A DNA stretch of 64,000 bases from Labeo rohita (lineage: Eukaryota; Chordata; Actinopteri; Cypriniformes; Cyprinidae). Position numbers and translations under genes: made by a program. A model generated the notes under the pieces. That model had not been told where the DNA came from. It saw only the letters and a list, made by a program, of their open reading frames with translations, and searched no databases. Of this stretch, positions 42,401 through 55,700 are shown piece by piece. Position 1 is the first letter of the stretch. Each line of letters begins with the position of its first letter. The DNA is taken from assembly GCF_022985175.1 (NCBI RefSeq), contig NC_066885.1, positions 18,888,654-18,952,653 on the forward strand. Reading direction: 5' to 3'.

Positions 42401-45400
42401 ATCAAAGAATCCTGAAAAAAATGTACTCAACTGTTTTAAATATTGATAATAATAATAATAATAAATGTTTCTTGAACATGTCAGCATATTGTTTCTGAAG
42501 GAACATGTGGCACTGAAGACTGGAGCAATGATGCTGAAAATTATTTGTACTTTGGATCAAATAAATGCAGGCTTGGTGAGCCAAAGAGACTTCTTTAAAA
42601 ACATTAACAATCTTACTTTGACTGGTATACTATATATATTTGAAAATATACTACATTTATAACACTAATAATTTGTGTTACATTACCTTGGCATTAAATG
42701 ACAGAAAACCTACTTAATGCTCTTAATGTGTTTCTAATACAATGGCTGAGAGAGTGTCTCTCTCTCCTGACAAATGTAATTAATCTCTCTAAATTTTTTC
42801 CTTTTTTGCAACCTTATAGAAAGCTATCATGATTTTTTTTTTTCTTTTTTTCTGCTATTAGAGCAAATGTGAATGCAAAAAAATGATATTTGTTGAAGTT
42901 TCCATTCATCTCTATAGAAGTACCCTGGATTTCTGCTTCTGAGAACCCTGGAAATTAAAAAAAAAGAGTCCATTGCTATAGTTTAATGCAAGTTGCATGC
43001 ATTGCATTGTGGGAGACAGCACTTAGCACAGTGTGCTATGGTTGTGCACTGCTAGTATTAGCTTACATGCATAAATTAAATGTGCTGCACAGTAGTACAA
43101 AGTATATGCTACAAAAATAGTATCTGTATTTTCAAAATGTTGTCTATTTTTAGTCTATTAGGTGCCAATATGTAATTTATTGATGCTTGCTTTACAGATC
43201 TTACATTCTGATTACACCGCAACCATCAGTGTAACAGATCACAAAATTTGTTGATCCTTTTGTGTCATCTAGAACAGAGCACGAATATAAAGTGACACAA
43301 CAGCTGCTTTTTATATACGATGTGTTTGTGTAAGAGGAATATATGCCATGTGCCAAGCAGTAAAGAGTGCAGTTGGCTGGGCTGTTACAAACAGCTTTAA
43401 TGTTCATGTGTTCAATGTGCGAGGTCTCAGCCTGTCAGCCACCAGCACAACAGGAACTCATATGTTTATGCGCCAGATTGGTAGTAAACTCTCTCCCTCG
43501 CTCCCCCCTTTAACTCTTTCTCCCTCTCTCTGTCGCTCTGTCATTCTTCTCTACTCTCTTTTCCCTCACACTGTCTCAGACTGCAAATTCAACTGCCATA
43601 AACGATGTGCACCCAAAGTGCCAAACAACTGCCTCGGAGAGGTGTCAAGAAACGGAGGCAAGTCTAACTTTAGCGTCTTCATGCGATTCAACGCTGCAGT
43701 TTGACGACAAAAACATTTATTTGAACATGAAACACATAATGTGCTCGGATGAAAAAATGGGGTAATGTTGTACGACTAAATCTGTTTGTTTACATCACTT
43801 ATGATAGTTATGCTAAAATTGATATTCTTATCAATTTACATTATTTTCTATAATACCAGACCAATAAAAATGGAATTTCTTTCTGTACATTAACAGTAAG
43901 TGTAAAATGAAAAAGAGCATAATGCTCTTAACTGCAATGGGGGCTATATTATAACTTTCCCTATTTATATTATAATATGATATTATTAAAAGTACTTTTT
44001 CTGAATGGAAATTTGAAACTGCTCATTTTCATGTTCTGCTTTCTATGGTTGGTGGTGTTAAACTGACAGCTTATTTCACACATTATGCATCACGTGACTT
44101 ACTTGTCTTGGTTTGCTTTCGTGCTCGCTCCAATCCTTTTCTTATCACGGCTCATAGATCTGTTGAGTCCCGGTGCTGAATCTGATGTGGTCATGGAGGA
44201 GGGTTGTGATGACCATGATGGGGACAGACATAGTCCACTTATCGATGACATGGAAGAGTCTCTGGTGGTAGACTCCGCTGCTCTTTTGGAAGCCGGACAT
44301 TGTGAGCTTGGAGATTTCCAAGACCAAGATCCAGATGAATCCAACAGAATCATCAGGTAGCTCCTCATCACCTCTAGAAGCACTATAAACAAAACAAAGA
44401 TAACAAATAGTTGATGTTTGTCCAAAAATACGCACAGGTCTCAGTCAGTGACTGCATAAAAAATACTGGATGCAAAATAAAGAAATAAATGTTTTATTAC
44501 CACTGTTCAAAATTTTGGGGTCAGTAATTTTTTCTCAAAAGTCTCTTATGCTCACCATAGATGCATTTATTCAATATTTTAAAATATTACAATTTAAAAT
44601 GTACGAAACAGTGTTGGGGTAATGCATTACAAGTAACGCAAGTTATGTAATCAGATTACTTTTTAAGTAACTAGTAAAGTAATGCAATACTTTTTAATTT
44701 ACAAGAAAATATTTGAGTTACTTTTTCAGGCAAGTAACACCGGTTACTTCTGGAGTAAGTGCAGTTGGCGCTGTACATAATGCTTACTGTAGTTCTAGAC
44801 TAAATGTGAACATGTGTTTATTCATCTCGATCAGTATTCCTCAGAATGAATAAAAACTGTGAAATGCAAATTCAGAACATTATGCAAACCTGCAATAATT
44901 ACATAAGTTAAATAACACAAACATCCTTATTTAGTCCCATTTTTTAACCAATGTTTTTGCTGCTGACCTTTGATGATACAATTCAGCCATACTAATAAGC
45001 AAAAATTACTTTAGATAAATATAACATTTGTTTCGTTTTTTAATTGCTGAAGATTGCTGACCTTTTTTATGGAAGCCTGTTTCTGCCACTGAATTTTAAA
45101 AAAAGATAATTGCTAATTTTCCCTCACAATTCCGACTTTTTTTCACAATTGCGAGTTTACATCTTGCAATTCTGACTTTTTTCTCAGAATTGCTTGATAC
45201 AAACTCGCAATTCTGGCATTTTTTCTCCGAATTGTGAGATATAAACTTGCAATTCTGAGAAATTAGGTCAAAAATGTGTGATATAAACTCTCAACTACGG
45301 GTTATAACGTCAGATTTGGTGAGAAAATAAAGTCACAATTGTGACTTTTTTTTTTTTCAGAATTGTAAGTTTTTGATTTTATAACAAGCAAATGAGACTT

Positions 45401-48400
45401 ATTAAGCCACAATCATGAGATATAAACATCTTTTGCGAATTTATATTTCACAATACCAAGTAGAAAAGTCAGAATTGCGAGTATATTTCTTGCAATTCTT
45501 AATTTATAACTTGCAATTGTGAGATTATGTCACGCAATTCAGAGAAAAAAAAACAGACATAAATTTGCCAAGCAAGGCAAGGCCAGCCCTGATGAGAAAA
45601 GTAATGCAAAAGTAACGGAATGCATTGCTAAGTAACTAGGTAACACAATTAGTTACTTTTTTAGGGAGTAATGTAATATTGTAATACATTACTTTAAAGT
45701 AACTTTCCCCAACACTAATTCTGGTTAATTTTTCTGTGAAAAAATGTTTTCTGTGTGAGGAGGCACCACAGACAACAGAGAGCGTGTGGTAGAAAGGATT
45801 TTGTCCCACACGTATTCATTTATTTGGAATGCCAGTAGAACACATTATTCGAACATACTGTTTGCCAAGCCATGTTATTTTTAATTTGCTTTAGGAAATA
45901 AAAGATGACTTGGAACCCTCAACTAGGAGTCACACAATACCAGGTCTGTCAAAACTTGTAGCAAGCATTAATTTTTTGGCCTCTGGTTGGTTTCAATGTA
46001 CTGTGACTTCTTTATTTATTCTTATTTGCGACTACGCTAATTTGCGCTGTGCTTGGTATATACTGCATTGGTCGATATGTAAATTAGATGTTGCATCTGT
46101 GTTCTTTAATTTGCGTGTTGTTAGTAAATCACCCGCAGAAATTTCCCCTCCCATCGGCACTGATTTTAGTATTGTTTAGTAAAAACTGGCCCTTAAATTC
46201 TTAAATAAAAACAATTTTCCTGACCCCAAACTTTTGAATGGTAGCGTAACTATTATAGTATAACGGACATTATATAAAATAAAAATACTTAAAGTCCACT
46301 TCCAGAACAAAAATGTACAGATAATGTACTCACCCCCTTGTCATCCAAGATATTCAAGTCTTTTTTTCTTCAGTTGTAAAGAAATTATGATTTTTGAGGA
46401 AAACATTTCAGGATTTTGCTCCATATAATGGACTGCTATGGTGCCCCGATTTTGAACTTCCAAAATGCAGTTTAAATGCGGCTTCAAACGATCCCATATG
46501 CGGTTGTAAATGATCCCAGCCGAGGAAGAAGGGTCTTATCTAGCAAAACGATCAGTTATTTTCATTAAAAAAAATACAGTTTATATACTTTTTAATCTCA
46601 AAAGCTTGTGCTTGCTCTCCCTGAACTCTGTGTATTCTCTCTCAAGATAGTATGTCGAAAAACTCCCTCAACTTCAAAAATCATTTTAAAATCATCCTAC
46701 ACACCTGCAGAAGTACCGACCCAGTCTTTGCAAAGTGAACATGCAAAGAAGATCAAACACCCTCAACAAAAAAGGTAAAACAGCAATATAAGACGATTTT
46801 GAAGTTGAGGGAGAACATGAGATGGGAGTTTTTTAAACATACCCTAACTGTCATGAACCAGAAAAAAAAACAGTTCAGGCAGAGCAAGACAAGACGAGTG
46901 TTTGACAGTAAAAAGTATATAAATTGTATTATTTTTATGAAAATAACAGATCGTTTCGCTAGATAAGACCCTTCTTCCTCGGCTGGGATCATTTACAACA
47001 GCATTTGGGATCATTTGAAGCCGCATTAAAACTGTATTTATTTGGAAGGTCAAAATGGGGGCACCATATCAGTCCATTATATGGAGAAAAATCCTGAAAT
47101 GTTTCGCTCAAAAAAACGTAATTTCTTTATGGCTGTACAATCTGTACATTTTTGTTCTGGAAGTGGACTTCTCCTTTAATATTAAGGACAAATACAGAAA
47201 ATACACTCATTAAAAACTGAATTCACTATTAGTTTTGCTGTGTTCTAGGTAACAATCTGAGTTAAAATGTGTTGTTCATGTTTTTCTGTTTGAGGTCAAG
47301 AACAAACTAAAAAAGGAACTAGACAGTTCCTAGACTAGTATTCTAATGCTATGAAATAGTTTTTGACCTGCAATTGACATGTTCTAGAAGGTTTTGACAT
47401 GTCACCATGTTTATAAGCCCTTCCACCAGCAACAACATCCCACTTATGCGGGTGGTTCAGTCTGTCAAACACACCAAGAGGAAAAGCAGCAATGTTATGA
47501 AAGAAGGCTGGCTTGTGCATTTCACCAGCAAAGACACTTTGGTAAGTGCTCTGTGTTTCCATTATAAATCTTATGAATTAATAGGTGAAATACCAAGTGA
47601 ACTTTTCATACTGTACATGATCTTTTCTCTAAACTGTTATTGTTGTTGTTTTCACACTAGCGTAAGAGACATTACTGGCGACTTGACAGCAAGTGTATTA
47701 CCCTATTCCAGAATGACACTGGGAGCAAATACTATAAGGTAACTTCAAGTCAAAAAAATCAAGTCTGACACTTAAAACGCACATTAACAAATTAATCTAG
47801 GAAGTATCTTGAGGGCTTTCATCATTCCTTTTGATAATGTTGATAGTTTGTCTTGATAGGTTTCATGGATCACCACACACATCAGATCCACACATGTCTC
47901 TGCAATATCTTTGAAGTTTCATCTTTCAGATAAGACCTCTTAACCCTTTCCAACAGGAAATTCCTCTATCTGAGGTGCTGTCTCTGGAACCAGCGAAAAC
48001 ATTCAACCTTCTGCCTGAGGGTGCCAACCCACATTGCTTTGAGATTGCCACAGCATCTCTTGTGTACTATGTGGGAGAGAACCTAGCTCGAGCTGACGGG
48101 GGAACGCCGTGCTACGGAAGCAGCGTGCTTATTAGCGGTGTGGGACAGGACGTGGCCCGCATGTGGGAGATGGCCATCCAGCACGCACTTATGCCTGTCA
48201 TCGCCAAGGGCATATCTCACGGGGGCCATCACAGCCACCACAGTATGAACTTCATGGTGAAACATTTAGGGGCTCATGCAAAGACCCTTAGAATGTTTCT
48301 GGGGGGAAACACAAGAAATACAGAAATGCAGTGCAGTTGTAACATTATATTGTGTACAAATATGTACTGCATTTGATAAATACCTTGTTGATCATAATTT

Positions 48401-48570
48401 AAATACATTCTATGCGTACACTGGGTTAAAAACAACCATTTCTGGGTTATTTGGCAACCCAGCGCTGGATAAATATTGGACAGAACACTTGTTAGGTTTT
48501 ATACATGAACCTTTTGAGTTGACAAAGTGCTGGGTCAGTCAACCTATTAACGGTTTTTCATTTTAAATCT

Positions 48571-48604
<34 letters not shown>

Positions 48605-51600
48605 TTAATTTTTATTTTTATTGAAAACAAATGCCTTTCCGATGTAAAATGAGATGTGAAAAGGCAGAAGAACAATTTCGGCAATAGGCGGACGCGAACT
48701 CGGGTCGTTTGCGTAAAAAAAAACCCTAATTACAAATTTAAATTTTTTTGGGGGGAGGACCCACCCACATTTATTTTGCTTCCGACGCCCATATATATAT
48801 ATGACAAGAACAGTTCACATACAATACTTACCTATTAAATGTCAAGTGAGTCTTTTACAATCATAAAATCTTTGAAAACATTCAGTAAAGATTTTAGGAC
48901 CTTTACCTTTACTTTTTTACCTCATGCCATCTTGTCAACCCGTTAAACGATGGCGCATTATCAGTAGCGATCCTGCTGTAGTCAGTGGAAACGTTTGTTT
49001 GTTACACATAACAGTGACGTCGCGATGTGTTTCAGCCATAGACTGTAAAAAACATGGACGTAGTGTCCGTGACGTCACCCGTAGATTTCTGAAGAGCAGG
49101 GTTTCAGCCCTGGTCGCACATTCGTTTGGCGGGAAGTGAAACTTTAATTGTGATCCGGTGAATGCTTTGTTTAGGCTAGTGTTCCAAGCAGACGTTAGCT
49201 GCGGAGTACATTTAAACAATAAAGGAAATTTATGAGATTACAGATGTGTTCCTAGTTATACAGTAGTCATAATAATTTGATAGGAATACAGTGTAATACA
49301 TATCTTAATTTGATTCAGGAAGTTTCCCGTCAGTTGTTTTCTCTCAGGACAGAACATAAAATGACCACTGACAAATGTATCCAGTTTTAACCGGTTTGAC
49401 ACAGACTACCCAACATTGGGCTACACTGACCCATCGCTAAGTATATAAGGGTGTTCATCATCTATATTGACAGCACAGTGACCCAGCAACTGAGTTACAG
49501 AAAAACTACTCATCACCTGGGAAAAATGCTAAAAATAACCTAATAAAATGACCCAACAAGCTAAACCCAGCATTTTTAGAGTGAAAAAAAAAAAAAAAAA
49601 AAAAAAAAAACAAAACCCCTTGAAGATTTACCAATATGCAAAGTGATTAAAATTTATTTGGAGTACTACTTGTGCACAACGCACATTTCTTAATATTAAA
49701 GATAAAATATTATATGTTTTAATGTCACTGTTGATGAGGATTGTATGATCTTTAAATAATATCAGTCTTTAAATGTAAGATTTAAAGTGGACCTAAAGTA
49801 TACTTGCAATATTTCCACTTTAGCACAATTAAATATACTTAAAGTAAATACTAAAGTATATCTTTAGTTGGACTTCAGCACTACTTCTGCACAATTAAAG
49901 AGCATTAAGTACAAAATTAGCTGTTCCAATTTAGCAGACCTTAAAAAATACCAGTTAAGTATACTACTAAAAGTACAACTGCAGGGTATTTTTATTAAGT
50001 ACATAATATGTAAATGTATTTGTAGTATACTATATTTACTATGTAGTATCCACCTTATTTTTCAATGTGGAAGTAAGCCGTTTTCTGGTAATGTGTTAGA
50101 CGTCCGGTTCATAATCCACCATAGGGAAATAGCGAGAAGAATATCGAAGTGCAGTAACCGGTAAAACAGTTTGCACTACAAACCAGTGTGTTCATAATTA
50201 AGATAATACATTAAAATAATATGGTAAGACACGCCAGTTTGCAATATCAAGCAGCAAAACAAGCTTTTTGTGCAGCTAAAAATAGCTGGAAGTGGATGAG
50301 ACAAAAAAATTACAAATGGCTGCACCCATTCATGGGAAAAATAAGGTGGATATGTAGCATGAAATAAATGTAGTTTAAAAACATTTTAGTATATTTATTT
50401 TTCACTAGGGCACATTCAGAAATTTGGGAGAATGCAATATTTATGGCCATTTATTATACTCAATAAGAAAAATGAGCACCTTAGATGTTGATCATCCTGA
50501 CAAAAATTAAATAATTTCGAGGTACTTTCAATGATATATAGTATTCAAACTGAAAAAGGTATAAAATAAATAAATAAAATAATAACAAAAAAGGTGTACT
50601 TGACAACCCCAGTGTTACTGTAGCATTATTTATATACTGTTATGATATTTAATAACAATATTTTAAACTAGATTTTATTATTTTAGTTATAATTTCAGTT
50701 GTTTAACATACACATATTCAGTTATTTGCAAAGGCAGCATGGCTAATTTTTTTTTTAAATACTTTTTGTATTGTCATGTATTTCGTGTTCAGGTTAAATT
50801 AGTAAAGGTGTAAATCTGAGAAGATGGCATTCAGTACAAGAGAGACATAATGATTTTTGTTTGTTTGTTTGTATTTATACCAACAGAAGAGGTCTCCATT
50901 AGCATCTCTGTATCCAACTGCCAGATCCAGGAGAATGTGGTAAGCTTTTTCTTACATTTGAGAAACGCATATATCTCATATTCTTTCTGCATCGTGCTTT
51001 GTTTCCATGTGCAAGAGCTCGATGTTCCTGTCGGCTTGCCTATACCTGCAACCTTGAGTTCCAGTGTGATATAAACACACAATGCCTCTATTGGAGATTA
51101 TTTTGATTACCTGCTCGGCCATGGGGTTGCCATGGTTACTCGAGTCTTTCTGACACAGTCCTAGTGAGATGTGGAAATAGCTCTTTAGGCTACTGGTCTG
51201 AATTCAGCCATTGTTACAGTACAAAATAAAAAAAAGACTAGATCAGAAGAAATCTGATGTATCAAGCAGAGCTTCTGAGCTTTGGGAACAGCCCTTTTTG
51301 GCACAGACGCTTACATTTTGTTGCTGTTTTTCTTACAGGATATTAGCACAGTGTATCAGATTTTCCCTGATGAAGTACTTGGCTCTGGGCAATTTGGCAT
51401 TGTATATGGAGGTAATGTCCCAGTCTATTTACAGGGTGTTCTCTGACATGAGCACCCGTTTAGGAAGTGTTCTGGAATCTGTACATTAGAAGAGTTTTTT
51501 ATTGTATTTAAATGTTTTAATATTTAAATACAGCACAGAGCTTTCTTTAATTACAATTAATTGTAAAGTGTACATAAACATAATGTACATGTACATAAAC

Positions 51601-52083
51601 ATTTACATATAACCATACTTGACAAATGAAGAGGAAAATGCACTACACCGCAATATAAATCATCCTTTCTGATATAACGCAGGAAAACACAGAAAAACAG
51701 GCAGAGATGTTGCCATCAAGATCATAGATAAGCTGCGATTTCCCACCAAGCAGGAAAGTCAACTGCGTAATGAAGTTGCCATTCTCCAGGTAAATACAAA
51801 AATAACACACCCACAATACAAAAATTGCTACATGTAATGGACAGATACTAATATAATATGTATACACACACACACACACAATATATATATATGCATATAT
51901 GTGTGTGTGTGTGTGTGTGTGTGTATGTTTGTGCATAATTCTAAGAATAAAAATAGAAAATTAGAAGTAGAAATTTAATAGAAATATAAAATGAATTTAT
52001 TTTAATATTAACAAATATAATAGTATTATTATTATTATTAGTACATATTAAATTTCTATAAATAAGATTTCTAAAATAAAATG

Positions 52084-52131
<48 letters not shown>

Positions 52132-52255
52132 AAATTAAAATAGATTTATTTAATATTAGCAAACTATTATTATTATTCGATACATATTACATTTCTATAA
52201 ACAAGATTTATTATTGATTTTTTTATTTATTCAGTATATTAAAATACATTAAAAT

Positions 52256-52294
<39 letters not shown>

Positions 52295-52430
52295 ACACAC
52301 ACACACGTATGTATGTATATACAAAAATTGCTAAATGGACAAACATAGATGTAATATGAATACATACAGATTTATGAATTCTTCCATATCGATACAAACA
52401 GTGTAATTTTATATGCATTACATACATATA

Positions 52431-52469
<39 letters not shown>

Positions 52470-52683
52470 TAATCTATATAGATATATATATTATATCTAT
52501 ATAGATAGATAGATATTTAAAAAATTAGAAATAGAAATTAAATAGAAACAGAAAATTCATCCATTTAAATATTAACAGATATAATTTATACATTTTTATT
52601 AATTAGTACATATTAAATTTATGTATGTAAATTTTTTTTAAACATATTTGAAACATCAATATTACAATATTGACAGTGTACAG

Positions 52684-52722
<39 letters not shown>

Positions 52723-55700
52723 ATATATACACACAAAAAAAAAACTGCTAAATGTAATAAACAGATGTAATATGTATACACAAAATATAAGAATATGGAT
52801 TAATGAATTCTTCTATATCAATACAGACTTTGTAATTATATATAAATAAATTGAGTAGAAATAGAAAATTCATTTATTTTAACATTAACAAAGTAATATA
52901 ATAGATTTAGTATTATTATTATTATGATTCAGTACAAATTGTATGTAAATAAAATGTATTGTTTATGTTTTATTTATTAGATATATTTGTCCATAAAAAT
53001 GATTTATATTAAACATAAATATTACAATATTGACAATTTTGGAATTTTTATAATAAATGCAGATGTTAATATAGAGGTCATATCTGTCTTATGTAGAACC
53101 TCCACCATCCTGGCATCGTCAACCTTGAGTGCATGTTCGAGACACCAGAGCGTGTCTTTGTTGTCATGGAAAAGCTCCATGGCGACATGTTGGAGATGAT
53201 ACTGTCAAGTGAGAAGGGGAGGCTGCCAGAACGCATCACCAAGTTTCTCGTTACGCAGGTTCGTCTCACAGGCACCGTGTTTCGCACACTCTTGACTCCA
53301 GCGCAACAATCAGTACACACAGTCCCATATAAATATTTAAAGCGAATGTAAATGGCAAAGCTGGACCTTTGCTTTTGCGTTTTTATTTACGACGTTTTAT
53401 GTTTTATAGCGCACTGTAATAATAATGCCGTTCCTCTCTGTTCCTAGATTCTCATCGCTCTCCGGCACCTTCACTTCAAAAACATTGTTCACTGTGACCT
53501 CAAACCTGAGAATGTTTTGTTAGCCTCCGCTGACTCTTTTCCACAAGTGAGTAAAATCCGAACGGAACGAGAAGCGACAACAAAAGAAAGGAAATATCTG
53601 AATGAAGTGAGGCCACACCGAAATTAACATAAATGGATCTGTTTTTGTAAATGTGCAAGAATAAAAGATGGTAATTATAGCGTTCTCGTGGTGTGTTCGA
53701 GGCACAGGGTTGTGTGTGTCTCTACATTCTAATGAAAGATTTCTAAATTATCCTCCCATTGTTTCTTCTGTCTACTGCACGAGCTTGTCTCTGGAAGCTC
53801 TCAAGCAGAAAGATGACTCACTGTTTGAGCGCAGGCAAACATTTTGGAAGAATACTAAACAAATCGCTGCGTGTCATTTACAAATATTTTGCAAAGGTGG
53901 AAGCGGAACTAGAGCTGTCAACGTCTGTGCTCCGTTCTCGTGTCCTCAGGTGCTTGTTGCTGTGCACAAATGTTTCAAAGGTGGAAAGTGTAGATCAGCA
54001 GGAGATACATTGTAACCACATCCAACTGGGTGATAATTTCACTTGACTTTCGTTCAGACCGTGACAACTGATCATTACGGCGTCTGTGGTGTTAAAAGCT
54101 AGCGCGAGAACAAAAGGATGTTATTTTTTTGGTCTTTTGTGCATCTCAGTCCTAGTCGAGTAAAATAGCCAATTCCTCCCAGTGTCTGCTTATTGCAAAG
54201 CTCATTATTCACTGGTTTGTCTTGCAGGTGAAGCTGTGTGATTTCGGATTTGCACGTATTATTGGCGAGAAGTCTTTTAGGCGTTCGGTGGTAGGCACCC
54301 CGGCGTACCTCGCCCCCGAGGTGCTTCGCAACAAGGGCTACAACCGCTCGCTGGACATGTGGTCGGTGGGTGTCATCATCTATGTCAGTCTCAGTGGAAC
54401 CTTCCCCTTTAATGAGGATGAAGACATTCACGACCAAATCCAGAACGCTGCTTTCATGTACCCACCAAACCCATGGAAAACAGTCACCCCAGAGGGTAAG
54501 TTTTGGAGAGAACGGACAGTATGTGGCACAATCATCAATGAACATGGAATGAAGGTAAAATTGTGTTTAAAGGGATTCATTCCCCCGAAAATGAAAATTT
54601 TAACAATTTAATCGCCCTCATGCCATTCCAAACCTGTGTAAGTTTCTGTTTTTCTGGAGGTTTTTTGACCAAACAATGAAAGTATAATGTATGTATATAT
54701 ATAGATATATATATATATATAATGTGTGACCCTGGACCACAAAATCAGTCATAAGGGTCTATTTTTCGAAATTGAGATTTATACATCACCAGAAAGCTGA
54801 ATATATAAGCTTTCCATTGATGTATGGTTTGTTAGGATAGAACAATATTTGGCAGAGACTATTTCAATATATGGAATTTGACGGTGCAAAAATATCAAAA
54901 TATTGAGAAAATCGCCTTTAAAGTTGTCCAAATGAAGTTCTTAGCAATGCATATTACTAATCAAAAATTAAGTTTTGATATATTTACAGTAGGAATTTTA
55001 CAACATATCTTCATGGAACATGATATTTACTTAATTTCCTAATGATTTTTGGCATAAAAGAAAAATCGATAATTTTGACCCATACAATGTATTTTTGGCT
55101 ATTGCTACAAATATACCCCAGCGACTTAAGACTGGTTTTGTGGTCCAGGGTCACACATATATATATATATATATATATCAATTCTGACTTTATAACATGC
55201 AGTTGTGAGTTAAGTCAGAATTGTGAGCTATACCCTGGCAATCCTGAGAACATATCAGTCTTTTTCCCCTCAAAATTTGAGTTTATATCATGCAATTCTG
55301 AAAAAAAAAATTGGCAGAAACAAACAAGCCCAGCCCTGATGAGAAAACACCATAATACTGAAAAACATCTCAGTGTTTTTTTGAATTAAAGTCATTAGCA
55401 CGGAATCCCGTTTCCACCACTGAATTAAAAAAAAAAAAAAACACAATTTTATCACAATTTTAACTTTTTTCCTCGCAGTTGCATGATACAAACTCGCAAT
55501 TCTGATCTTTTTTTCTATAGAAAAATAAACTTGCAATTCAGCGAAATAAAGTCGCAATTCTGAGAAATATTTCGCAACTTTATATCTCGCAGTTATGACT
55601 TTATAACACGCAATCGCCAGTTGTTCAGTCAGAATTGTGAGATACAACATTCTGAGAAAAATTTTTAAGAAAAAAAGTCAGAATTGTGAGATTCCCCAGT

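Larger units (their letters stand above)
44500..46246. mobile_element. B-family MITE, copy 4, split by two insertions (intron 8)
   Basis: Left end CACTGTTCAAAATTTTGGGG at 44500; right end CCCCAAACTTTTGAATGGTA at about 46222-46243, TA-flanked. Between them lie a hAT-like element and a Harbinger remnant. Confidence 0.7.

Noticed and set aside
45090..45560. CRISPR-like direct repeats
   Set aside because: Units are degenerate, in both orientations, without spacers of regular length, and the genome is vertebrate.
47407..47417. In-frame ATG just before exon 9
   Set aside because: It is intronic; the homologous Ser-Pro-Ser-Thr join uses the acceptor at 47416-47417. An internal start would lose C1 domains and has no promoter evidence.
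48243..48376. Read-through of exon 11 past 48242, including a GTGAAA donor at 48258
   Set aside because: A donor there leaves phase 0 and throws exon 12 out of frame; the human-like linker joins only from 48242.
55288..55650. 120-aa minus-strand frame
   Set aside because: It lies wholly in the CAATTCTGA-type repeat array.
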